DNA from: JAEXOD01 sp963667875
GTDB taxonomy: Bacteria > Bacteroidota > Ignavibacteria > Ignavibacteriales > Melioribacteraceae
Assembly (NCBI GenBank): GCA_963667875.2
Contig: CAXXGC010000003.1
Coordinates: 410,061 to 474,060, forward strand
DNA length: 64,000 bases
Direction: 5' to 3'
The position numbers were made by a program, and so were the translations under genes. Shown one piece after another: positions 54,741-62,777 of this stretch; position 1 is the first letter of the stretch; every line of letters starts with the position of its first letter. Below the pieces are notes generated by a model. It was given only the letters and a program-made list of their open reading frames with translations, had not been told where the DNA came from and made no database searches.

Positions 54741-56930
54741 TTATCTTCTTCTTTTTGCCGGGCTGTCAAAGCGGGAAGAGGATTTTTTATCTCTAAATGA
54801 ACGTTTTGGTTTATCGCCATCATCTTTTCTAAAAGATCTGCTGGATTCACTTTCCGAGCCTCTTTCTTTTTTAGTATCGTCATCAAACGATCTTTTACTT
54901 CTTCCGTCAGGTTTTTTCTCAAATCTGTCTCTTGAAGAATCGTCTCTTTTAGTCTCGAATTTGCTGGATCTTTCGCTTCTTTCAAAATCTCTTTTTTCGG
55001 GGCGATCAGACCTAGTTCTATCGGATCTTTCATAATTCCGCTTTTCAGGACGGTCAGTACTTCTGCTTTCTGAACGGTCAGAACTTTTTCTTTCGGGGCG
55101 ATCACTAGTTCTGCTTTCGGAATTTTCGGAATTTCTTCTTTCCGGGCGATCACTACTTCTGCTTTCGGAACGATCATAACTCTTTCTTTCCGGACGATCG
55201 GAGCTTTTGGTTTCAGATCTATCATAATTTCTTCTTTCCGGACGGTCTGAACTTCTTCTGTCTGAACTTCTTCTTTCAGGGCGATCTGAACTTCTTCTAT
55301 CGGATTGTGAACGGCCTCTTCTTACAGATTCAGAGATCTCTAAGTTTATTGCACGTTTTTTAAGTTTTTTATCTTTAAATGATTCAATAACGGTATCGGC
55401 ATAACTTGAGTCAACTTCAAAGAATGAATAGTTTTGTAATATTTCTATTTCGCCAATTTCAATATCTCTAATACCGGTAAAATCATTAATAAGACCAATA
55501 AGTGTAGTAGGTTTAAGATCATCAGTTCTACCGAGGTTTATGAAAAAGCGTTGAAATCCGGTATCACTATCGCTCCTTTTTCCTTTACGTCTATTTTCAG
55601 TTGGCATATTTAGATCTTGAGCATTTTTATAATAATCTAAAAATCTGTTAAACTCAACGGAAACAAATTTTTTAACTAATTCTTCATAATCAAGCCATTC
55701 AAGTTTTCTAAATATTTCCGGTAAATATGGATCAATCTGTGAATAATCTACTTCAACTTTTTCCATTCTGTCAATTACGTGGAATAATTGTTTTTCACAA
55801 ATATCTTTTCCAACCGGTACATTTGCAAAAACAAATTTTTTATTGATTTGTCTTTCAATTTGTGTAATTTTACCTCTTTCTTTGAGGTTAGCAATAATAA
55901 TAGAAATGCCTTTTTTACCGGCACGTCCGGTTCTACCGCTTCTATGAGTGTAAATTTCAAGTTCGTCAGGTAAATTATAGTTTATTATATGTGTTAATGA
56001 ATCAACATCAATACCGCGTGCGGCAACATCAGTTGCAACAAGTATAGTAATATGTTTAATTCTAAATTTATTCATAACAAGATCTCTTTGAGCTTGCGAT
56101 AAATCACCATGCAATGAATCGGCATTATAACCATCCTGCATTAATTGATCAGCAACTTCTTGAGTTTCTTTTCTGGTTCTGCAAAATACTATTCCGTAAA
56201 TTCCCGGATAATAGTCAACAATTCTTTTTAATGCTAAATATCTGTCTTTAGCATGTACCATATAACAGAAATGTTCAATATTTTCGGCACCGACATTTTT
56301 TTTGCCGCATGAAATCTCTAATGGATTAACCATATATTCGTTTGCAATATGCAAAACTTCATTAGGCATGGTTGCAGAAAACAACAATGTGTTTTTGGCT
56401 TTAGGTGTTTCGCTTAAAATTGCCTCTAAATCATCTCTAAAACCCATATTAAGCATTTCATCTGCTTCATCAAGTATTACAGTTTTTACTTTAGAAAGAT
56501 CAACAACTCGTCTGTTAATTAAATCTAACAACCTTCCGGGAGTAGCAGAAATAATATGAACTCCTCTTTGAATTTTTTGGATTTGTTTATCAATACTTGC
56601 ACCGCCAAAAATTGCGGTAATTTTGATTTCACTTTTATATTTTGCATAAGAAGTTAAATCTTCAGAAATTTGAACACACAATTCGCGCGTTGGGCTGAGT
56701 ATTAAAAATTGAACCTTGTTTAGTGATGTATCGACTTTTTCGATGATAGGAAGACCGAATGCGGCTGTTTTTCCGGTTCCTGTTTGTGCAAGACCTACAA
56801 TGTCTCTGCAATTTTCTTGCATTAATTGTGGAATTACTTTTTCTTGAATTGGCATTGGAGTTTCAAATCCAAGCTCTTTAATAGCTTTTAAAATTGGGCC
56901 ATCGATGCCAATTTCTTCAAATGTTATCAT
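54741..56930 (-). CDS. deaD: DEAD-box RNA helicase DeaD/CsdA with RS/RD-rich tail
   Basis: 729 residues. Helicase motifs: Q motif PMPIQ (25-29), AQTGTGKT (48-55), PTRELC, DEAD in VILDEADEML, SAT, and HRSGRTGRAGKKG. A DbpA-type RNA-binding domain lies at about 455-530 (NLGRTDDLKPTTLIGLIND). Residues 537-729 are a disordered Arg/Ser/Asp/Glu-rich tail with seven DRPE repeats. CsdA-type helicases unwind rRNA precursors and structured mRNA, mainly in the cold. A Bacteroidota-type promoter sits about 200 nt upstream, leaving a long leader. It is divergent from a cold-shock-like gene. Confidence 0.95.
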   Translation of the reverse strand: MITFEEIGIDGPILKAIKELGFETPMPIQEKVIPQLMQENCRDIVGLAQTGTGKTAAFGLPIIEKVDTSLNKVQFLILSPTRELCVQISEDLTSYAKYKSEIKITAIFGGASIDKQIQKIQRGVHIISATPGRLLDLINRRVVDLSKVKTVILDEADEMLNMGFRDDLEAILSETPKAKNTLLFSATMPNEVLHIANEYMVNPLEISCGKKNVGAENIEHFCYMVHAKDRYLALKRIVDYYPGIYGIVFCRTRKETQEVADQLMQDGYNADSLHGDLSQAQRDLVMNKFRIKHITILVATDVAARGIDVDSLTHIINYNLPDELEIYTHRSGRTGRAGKKGISIIIANLKERGKITQIERQINKKFVFANVPVGKDICEKQLFHVIDRMEKVEVDYSQIDPYLPEIFRKLEWLDYEELVKKFVSVEFNRFLDYYKNAQDLNMPTENRRKGKRSDSDTGFQRFFINLGRTDDLKPTTLIGLINDFTGIRDIEIGEIEILQNYSFFEVDSSYADTVIESFKDKKLKKRAINLEISESVRRGRSQSDRRSSDRPERRSSDRRSSDRPERRNYDRSETKSSDRPERKSYDRSESRSSDRPERRNSENSESRTSDRPERKSSDRSESRSTDRPEKRNYERSDRTRSDRPEKRDFERSERSSKFETKRDDSSRDRFEKKPDGRSKRSFDDDTKKERGSESESSRSFRKDDGDKPKRSFRDKKSSSRFDSPAKRRR

Positions 56931-57137
56931 TTTTTCCCTGTTGTTTTAAGAATTAAGCCCGGATACAAGACGTTGTTATCAAGGCTTTTATCTTGTTGTT
57001 TTAGATTATTTTTTTTCATGCGAATTGTTAAAATTACATAAATACTGTATTTACTTCATTTTGTTGGTTTTTGAGTACTTTTTTGGATGAAAATAGAATG
57101 AGGTAGTTCAAAACACAATTCCATAAAATTGTTATTG
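56931..57137 (-). other. Long 5' leader of deaD
   Basis: The 329-nt gap 56931-57259 has no gene. From the predicted deaD promoter (57138-57169) a leader of roughly 200 nt runs to the start codon. Long structured leaders are known for cold-shock mRNAs such as csdA in E. coli, so thermoregulation is plausible (inference). No conserved riboswitch was recognised. Confidence 0.4.
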
Positions 57138-57169
57138 CAAAGATACGAAATTATTTTGATTTATCTAAA
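57138..57169 (-). promoter_or_regulatory. deaD promoter, Bacteroidota type
   Basis: On the minus strand TTTAG (57169-57165) lies 19 nt before TATCTTTG (57145-57138). The second box is an exact TAnnTTTG -7 element, and the first is one base off TTTG. The same spacing occurs at the two TIR-gene promoters. Confidence 0.65.
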
Positions 57170-57259
57170 TAAAAAATAATTATATAAGTTAGATTATAAA
57201 ATATGAGTAAATAATGGTATATTTGCTACTATTGCCAAATTGTTTAGGATTGTTAAATT

Positions 57260-57826
57260 ATGATAAAAGAGCCGCTTGATTTTTGCCGGGTAAAAAAAAT
57301 TGATGAAAAAGGGTTTGGATTTCTAAAAAGTTTATATTACGAAAGCGAGATTTTTTTTCACTTTTCGCAAATAAAAAAGGAAGATGTTAGAGAAAAATTA
57401 GAGGAAATGAAAAGAGGTGACTTCTTTTTGTTTTTTACAAGCAAAATTCAGCCAAATGGAAAAAGAAAAGTAAATAATATTTGGTATTTAATGAGTGATA
57501 TTCCTGACAGTTATTTTAATCAGTTTAGAGATAAAATAATTGAAGCATTTGGCAGCGGAAAAACAAATTTATATGACTTGTTGTATGTTTTTAGTGAATT
57601 AAAAAAGCTAAATCTAATTTCGCTAAAAGATATTACTTCAGTGCTGGTTTCAAAAAGAATTATGAATCTTCCTACAACCATTTTACCTTTATTAAATAAT
57701 GATGAAATAAATGAATTTAAAAAAATCCTTAAAATTGATGAATTAAGAGAATTACCAACTAAACCTTATTGGTTTGATGATGTTGATAATTATATAAAAG
57801 AACATAAGCATATAAAAGTAAAATAA
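57260..57826 (+). CDS. Cold-shock-like domain protein with novel C-terminal domain
   Basis: 188 residues. Residues 9-70 follow the cold-shock/OB pattern: CRVKKIDEKGFGFLKS with the RNP1-like KGFGFL, then EIFFHFSQI (RNP2-like FxHxS). The remaining 115 residues are helical (DLLYVFSELKKLNLISLKD; ILPLLNNDEINEFKKIL) and match nothing I know. It probably binds single-stranded nucleic acid. The head-to-head position with deaD, an RNA helicase, hints at a shared role in RNA handling or cold response. Confidence 0.72.
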   Translation: MIKEPLDFCRVKKIDEKGFGFLKSLYYESEIFFHFSQIKKEDVREKLEEMKRGDFFLFFTSKIQPNGKRKVNNIWYLMSDIPDSYFNQFRDKIIEAFGSGKTNLYDLLYVFSELKKLNLISLKDITSVLVSKRIMNLPTTILPLLNNDEINEFKKILKIDELRELPTKPYWFDDVDNYIKEHKHIKVK

Positions 57827-57861
57827 TATATTTTGCTAACAAATAATATAAAGGGCTTAAC

Positions 57862-58329
57862 ATGAAAAGTATTTTAGATGAAAAAGGTAAAAAAAGCATT
57901 TTACATCGTATTGAAAAAGTAAATTACGTAGAAAGAGGGTTATGGGGGAAAATGAATAGTAATGAGATGTTATGTCATTGTACCGACCAAATTAAACTTA
58001 GTATTGGTGAAATTAAAGATCTATCGCAAAAGAAGTTCCCTTTAGGTAAAATAATGAAATATTTAGTATTTTGGGGTATGCCTACACCTAAAGGAAAGGT
58101 TGAAACATTTAAAGAATTAAAACAGGGTGAAGGCGGTACCAAACCAACCAATTTTGAAAATGACAAAAAGTTGTTAATAAAATCAGTTATTAAATTCGAT
58201 ACAAAATATCCTAAAGATAAAAAAATAAATCATCCTGCTTTTGGCGATATGACTAAAAATGAATGGGGCAAATTAGTTTATTTGCATTTAGACCATCATT
58301 TACGCCAGTTTGGGGTTAAGATTTATTAA
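57862..58329 (+). CDS. DinB-fold protein (DUF1569-like)
   Basis: 155 residues. Features of the DUF1569 branch of the DinB superfamily: WGKMNSNEMLCHCTDQIKLS near 29-48, and HPAFGDMTKNEWGKLVYLHLDHHLRQFG at 124-151, with the His residues that bind a metal in DinB folds. The biochemical role is unknown. Some relatives are metal-dependent thiol transferases, an idea worth noting next to bshC in this genome but not proven. Confidence 0.8.
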   Translation: MKSILDEKGKKSILHRIEKVNYVERGLWGKMNSNEMLCHCTDQIKLSIGEIKDLSQKKFPLGKIMKYLVFWGMPTPKGKVETFKELKQGEGGTKPTNFENDKKLLIKSVIKFDTKYPKDKKINHPAFGDMTKNEWGKLVYLHLDHHLRQFGVKIY

Positions 58330-58498
58330 AGATTAAACTAAATTTTATTTTACTACTCTAACGTTAATATAATATTGTTTTAATTATTAAAATATTATGT
58401 TATATACCCATTTATTTGTCCAAAAACAATTCATTTTTGTTAATATTTATGTATTTTAAATTATAAATATTTTTAATAATAAATATTAGAAGGGCTAT

Positions 58499-59914
58499 AT
58501 GTATGAACATGAGCACGGATATATTTTATTTTCCGATTTAAAAGGTTTTTCTAAATTAACGGAATCTGAAGTTAAAGAGTATTTTGACAAAGTACTGCCG
58601 GAATTAAAAAATAGTATTAACATCTATAGGAAAGAAACTTTAGTTTGGAATACTTGGGGTGACGCCATAATTGCTGTATTTAAAAATGGAATAGATGCTT
58701 GTAGCTTTGCCTTAGAGTTACGAAGATTTTTTAATACTAACAAATTTGCAAGGGCCAAAAAAATGTCTGCTCGTATTGGGGGTCATTTTGGTGAATTTTC
58801 AATAATAAATGATCCTCTTACAGATAAAGATAATGCTTTTGGTATAAATATTAATACTTCCGCCAGAATTGAACCCGTTACTAGACCAGGGGAAATATTT
58901 GTAACTGAAAATTTTAAAAGACAAATTGATAACATGCATGAAAAAATTGATAATGTTAGATTTGATTCTCTTGGAAATATTCCTTTAGCTAAAAATTTTG
59001 GCGAGTTTATTCTTTATAGATTGTCGGATATGGAAGAAGAACCGCAAATTATTGATGAAATATATAAACCCGATTTAACACATGCCTTTCCTGAACCTAA
59101 CGGTTATTATAATGATGAAAAGAAAATAATTGACCATTTGAATACTTCACCTTCAAAAGAAAAATTGTTGGAAGAACTTCCTAAAGAACTGCAAAAATAT
59201 TCAGGTCTGTTTATTTTTGAGATAGTGCGGGTTTGTATGAAATATGGTATATATGAACAAGCATTATTTTATGCACAGGAACTGGAAAAATGGTCTATGC
59301 CTACGGAAGGAATAAATATTTATCCTTATAAACAAGATGTTAAACTGCAAAAAATAAAAGCTAACGCTCTTACCCGTTTAGCTAAATATGAAGAGGCAGC
59401 AAATATTGTTTATGGTTTATATGTTACCGGCAACAAGGATTCCGATACTTTATCGATGCTTGCGGCTCAGTACAAAAGAAGAGCCTTAATGGATGGTACT
59501 ACGGTTTTACCAATTAAAAAAATTAATAAAGATTATTTAAACCGAGCTGTTGATTTATATTTAAGCGCGTTTCGTCTAAATATTGATGATTATTACCCGG
59601 CAATAAATTGTGCGTATTTATATAAAATTGATGATAACGAAACAACCGGTAAAGGAAATAAATTAGCCGCGTATATTTATAGCGCGTGGAAAAATAAAAA
59701 GGGTGAAGACTGGTGGCTGGATGCTACTTTAGCCGAAACTAAACTTTTACAAGGAGATTACGAAAAAGCTTTTGAGTTGTTAAATGAGGCTGTTAATAAA
59801 CATAATCCTACAATGTTTAATAAACAATCAGTAAAGGAACAAATATCTATTTATGCCAAAATTAAAAACCTTGAACCACAATTAGCCCGAATACTTAAAC
59901 TACTGTCTGATTGA
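58499..59914 (+). CDS. Class III nucleotide cyclase with C-terminal TRAFs-binding/TPR-like domain
   Basis: 471 residues, soluble. The cyclase domain (1-180) has both metal Asp residues (Asp13 in FSDLKGFSKLTE, Asp55 in WGDAIIAVF) and the transition-state pair Asn119/Arg123 in GININTSARI. The base-selecting Lys that usually precedes the second Asp motif is absent (VWNTWGD), so the substrate may not be ATP. Residues 225-471 form helical repeats (YEQALFYAQELEKW, YEEAANIVYGL, YEKAFELLNEAV) resembling the TRAFs-binding (DUF4071) type. AAGGG precedes the ATG. Two TIR-TPR genes follow, which suggests a signalling or immune module. Confidence 0.85.
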   Translation: MYEHEHGYILFSDLKGFSKLTESEVKEYFDKVLPELKNSINIYRKETLVWNTWGDAIIAVFKNGIDACSFALELRRFFNTNKFARAKKMSARIGGHFGEFSIINDPLTDKDNAFGININTSARIEPVTRPGEIFVTENFKRQIDNMHEKIDNVRFDSLGNIPLAKNFGEFILYRLSDMEEEPQIIDEIYKPDLTHAFPEPNGYYNDEKKIIDHLNTSPSKEKLLEELPKELQKYSGLFIFEIVRVCMKYGIYEQALFYAQELEKWSMPTEGINIYPYKQDVKLQKIKANALTRLAKYEEAANIVYGLYVTGNKDSDTLSMLAAQYKRRALMDGTTVLPIKKINKDYLNRAVDLYLSAFRLNIDDYYPAINCAYLYKIDDNETTGKGNKLAAYIYSAWKNKKGEDWWLDATLAETKLLQGDYEKAFELLNEAVNKHNPTMFNKQSVKEQISIYAKIKNLEPQLARILKLLSD

Positions 59915-59983
59915 TAAAATTATTATTTTTTGTTGGGACACTAATTGTTTTTATTTATAAGATAATATTATCTCCTTTTTTTG

Positions 59984-60015
59984 TTTTGCAAAAACCAAAA
60001 TTATAAATATCTTTG
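59984..60015 (+). promoter_or_regulatory. Promoter of the first TIR-TPR gene (Bacteroidota type)
   Basis: TTTTG (59984-59988), 19 nt, TATCTTTG (60008-60015): an exact Bacteroidota promoter. A palindrome AACCAATTTGGTT (60017-60029) begins 1 nt after it, near the expected transcription start, and TTAGGAGTATTATACTCCTAA forms a second hairpin at about 60043-60063. Most of this 120-nt region is repeated before the second TIR gene. Confidence 0.85.
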
Positions 60016-60096
60016 TAACCAATTTGGTTTTAATAATTAAATTTAGGAGTATTATACTCCTAAATAAATATTGTGTAAAAATGTATATGGTGATAT

Positions 60097-61338
60097 ATGG
60101 GTTTTGATGTTTTTATTTCCTCTTCTTCCGATGATAAAGATTATGTTAATAATCTTTGTTCCTGTTTAGAAAAAAATTCTATCTCATGCTGGGTGGCAGT
60201 TAGGGACAGCCTGCCGGGAAAAAATTATGGAGCATCAATAATTGAAGCGATTAATAATTGCAAATTGGTAATATTGGTTTTTACAAAAAACTCCAACAAA
60301 TCGGAATTTGTGCACCGCGAAATTGAACGTGCGGCAAGTAAAAAAAAATGTATTATTTTATTAAAGTTAGAAGAAGTTGAAGTTGCGGAAGAAATGGAAT
60401 TGTATGTAAGCGATTTCCATTGGTTTAACGCTGTAAATTTAGAATTTAATAAATTTATAAATACTTTAATTGATGTTATTAAGAAAAACTTAAATATTCC
60501 TCTTCAAAATTTACAGACAAATAAAAAAGAGGAATTCACGAAAGATAAAAAAGATTCCGCGTTTTTTAATGATAATAACACTTTACAAATTAAAGCCTGT
60601 TCTTCTTGTGGTTTTTCCAAAATTCCTATCGAAGCAGCTTTTTGCCCTAAATGCGGAAAAAAAGTACAAAACAATAATAATGATAAGGAAGATGCAAAAT
60701 TTCATTTTAACTCCGGAAACGCCAAGTATAGGAATTCTGATTATCAAGGTTCCATAAAAGACTATACCATAGCGATAGAATTAGATCCAAATTTCGCTGA
60801 GGCTTATTATAATCGGGGAATTTCGAAGAAAAACTTACAGGATTATAAAGGTGCTATTGATGATAATACAAACGCAATAAAATTAAACCTGAATAATGAG
60901 GCTGCTTATAATAATCTTGGAGTTGCGAAATATTATTTACAAGATTATCAAGAGGCTATTAAGGATTATACTAAAGCAATAGAATTAAATCCGAATTATG
61001 CGGATGTTTATACTAATCGAGGTATTGTAAAAAATGATTTGCATGATTATGAAGGAGCTATTAAAGATTATACAAAGGCAATTGAATTAAAACCGAATTA
61101 TGCAATGGCTTATTGCAACCGCGGAATTTCAAAGAAAAATTTGCATGATTGTGAAGGAGCAATAATAGATTATACCAAAGCGATAGAATTAGATCCAAAT
61201 TCTACCGAAGCTTATTCCAATCGCGGAGTTTCAAAGAATAATTTGCAAGATTATCAAGGAGCAATAAAAGATTATACCAAAGCAATAGAATTAAATTCGA
61301 ATTATGCAAACTTTTTATTACAATCGTGGAGGTTCTAA
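60097..61338 (+). CDS. TIR-zinc ribbon-TPR protein 1, N-terminal frame
   Basis: 413 residues. TIR domain (1-130): FDVFISSSSDDKDYV, CWVAVRD-LPG, SIIEAINNCKLVILVFT and putative NADase Glu75 in HREIERA. A linker carries a zinc ribbon (Cys168, 171, 183, 186). From about 205 run 34-residue TPRs of the form DYxGAIKDYTKAIELNPNYA. The frame ends at 61338, but the repeat pattern continues in another frame: one extra T (61312-61316) and one extra A (61337-61342) break it. The full gene would run to 61958, about 620 residues. It probably cleaves NAD+ or signals on activation (inference from the family). Confidence 0.85.
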   Translation: MGFDVFISSSSDDKDYVNNLCSCLEKNSISCWVAVRDSLPGKNYGASIIEAINNCKLVILVFTKNSNKSEFVHREIERAASKKKCIILLKLEEVEVAEEMELYVSDFHWFNAVNLEFNKFINTLIDVIKKNLNIPLQNLQTNKKEEFTKDKKDSAFFNDNNTLQIKACSSCGFSKIPIEAAFCPKCGKKVQNNNNDKEDAKFHFNSGNAKYRNSDYQGSIKDYTIAIELDPNFAEAYYNRGISKKNLQDYKGAIDDNTNAIKLNLNNEAAYNNLGVAKYYLQDYQEAIKDYTKAIELNPNYADVYTNRGIVKNDLHDYEGAIKDYTKAIELKPNYAMAYCNRGISKKNLHDCEGAIIDYTKAIELDPNSTEAYSNRGVSKNNLQDYQGAIKDYTKAIELNSNYANFLLQSWRF

Positions 61339-61958
61339 AAAATAATTTACAAGACTATGAGGGTGCGATAAAAGATTATACCAAAGCCATTGAATTAAAT
61401 CTCAATTATACTAAGGCTTATTGCAATCGCGGAGTTTCTAAAAATCTTATTCGAGATTATGAAGGAGCGATTAAAGATCAGACTAAAGCGATAGAATTAG
61501 ATCCATATGATGCGTCGGCTTTTACTAATCGGGGTATTTCAAGGCATGCCTTTAAGGATTATGAAGGAGCAATTGAAGATCATACTAAAGCGATAGAATT
61601 AGATCCTAATAATGCTGGAGCCTATAACAATAGGGGAATTTCAAAAAAAAACTTAAAAGATTATCAGGGGGCAATAAGAGATTTTAACATTGCAATTAAA
61701 ATAAATCCCCCAGATGCATATATATTGGATAGCAGAGGAAATTTAAAATATGAATTGGGTGATTATAAAGGAGCTTTAAGTGACCTTGATAAAGCAATAG
61801 AATTAGACGCGGGACTTGGTGAAGCTTTTTATAACAGAGGACTTGTGAAAAAGGCCTTAAATGATAAACAGGGTGCGTATGAAGATTGGAGCAAAGCAGG
61901 AGAATTAGGTTATATAAAAGCATACGATATGATAAAAAAATATTGCAAGGGCATTTAA
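61326..61958 (+). pseudogene. TPR protein 1, C-terminal part displaced by frameshift
   Basis: About 205 residues of TPRs (NNLQDYEGAIKDYTKAIELN and five further units) ending in a Sel1-like cap, KAGELGYIKAYDMIKKYC. The apparent start is a GTG inside a repeat unit with no ribosome-binding site, so this is the tail of the gene begun at 60097. Removing one T and one A from homopolymers at 61312 and 61337 restores one continuous frame of about 11 repeats. Confidence 0.8.
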
Positions 61959-62015
61959 TAATAAAATATTTAAGCGAAACTGTAAATATATTGGATTAAA
62001 CGCTCTCATTTTTTG

Positions 62016-62047
62016 TTTTGCAAAAACCAAAATTATAAATATCTTTG
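62016..62047 (+). promoter_or_regulatory. Promoter of the second TIR-TPR gene (duplicate of the first)
   Basis: TTTTG (62016-62020), 19 nt, TATCTTTG (62040-62047), identical in boxes and spacing to 59984-60015. The following AACCGGTTTGGTT replaces AACCAATTTGGTT. The last about 35 nt before the ATG (AATATTGTGTAAAAATG...) are identical in the two leaders. Confidence 0.85.
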
Positions 62048-62128
62048 TAACCGGTTTGGTTTTAATTAAGAATATTAGGGTTATTAAACTTCTTAATAAA
62101 TATTGTGTAAAAATGTATATGGTGATAT

Positions 62129-62497
62129 ATGGGTTTTGATGTATTTATTTCGCACGCCAATGGTGATAAATTTATAGCAGATATTGTTTGTGAAAAATTA
62201 GAGCAAAATTCTATTAGGTGTTGGATAGCTCACCGGGATATTTTGCCTGGTACCGATTACGGATATTCTATTATTGAAGCAATTAATAATTGCAAAATCA
62301 TGATTCTTGTTTTTACACAAAAATCTAACAATTCGAAATATGTTCTAAAAGAAATTGAAAGAGCTGTTAATAAAAATAAAAACATTATTACTGTAAAATT
62401 TGAAGATATCGAACCGACCGGATCAATAGAATTTTTTATAAGTTCGGAACACTGGCTGCATGCTGTTGGCAGGCGGTTGATATATATACAAAAATGA
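62129..62497 (+). CDS. TIR domain of TIR-zinc ribbon-TPR protein 2 (frame broken)
   Basis: 122 residues, of which the first about 115 are TIR: FDVFISHANGDKFIAD, CWIAHRDILPG, SIIEAINNCKIMILVFTQ and Glu75 in LKEIERA, same position as in protein 1. The frame closes at 62497 because about one base is missing near 62473-62476; alignment with protein 1 shows 19 residues between the conserved AV and IKK when one base is restored. It is therefore the N-terminal part of a larger gene continuing to the window's edge. Confidence 0.82.
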   Translation: MGFDVFISHANGDKFIADIVCEKLEQNSIRCWIAHRDILPGTDYGYSIIEAINNCKIMILVFTQKSNNSKYVLKEIERAVNKNKNIITVKFEDIEPTGSIEFFISSEHWLHAVGRRLIYIQK

Positions 62498-62766
62498 TAA
62501 TTGAAACAATAAAAAAATTATTAAAAGAGAACACTTCAATACTTAATAATTCATTAAATTCTGATTTTTCAAAAGATAAGGAGGATATAAAATTATTTAA
62601 CGAACTGGATCCTCAAAACAAAAAAAAGTTAGAAAAAGAATGTAAAAATTGCGGGTGGAAAAAGTTACCGGATGAAGCAATTTATTGCCCTAAATGCGGG
62701 AAAAAAATTCAAAACGATGATGAGAATAAAGCAGCTGCTGAATCTTATTATATTCCGGAAACGTAA
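62494..62766 (+). pseudogene. Zinc-ribbon linker of TIR-TPR protein 2 (displaced frame)
   Basis: The frame IETIKKLLKENTS to QNDDENKAAAESYY matches the linker of protein 1, with zinc ligands in CKNCGW and CPKCGK. The stop at 62766 results from one missing A near 62752. Restoring it gives YYNSGN and continues into the TPRs. It is not an independent gene; the ATG overlaps the preceding stop only by chance. Confidence 0.75.
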
Positions 62767-62777
62767 AAAGGGAGGCT

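Noticed and set aside
54728..55225. 165-residue minus-strand open frame rich in Lys and Pro
   Set aside because: It is a shadow of the repetitive RS/RD tail of deaD in another frame, with no independent start signal.
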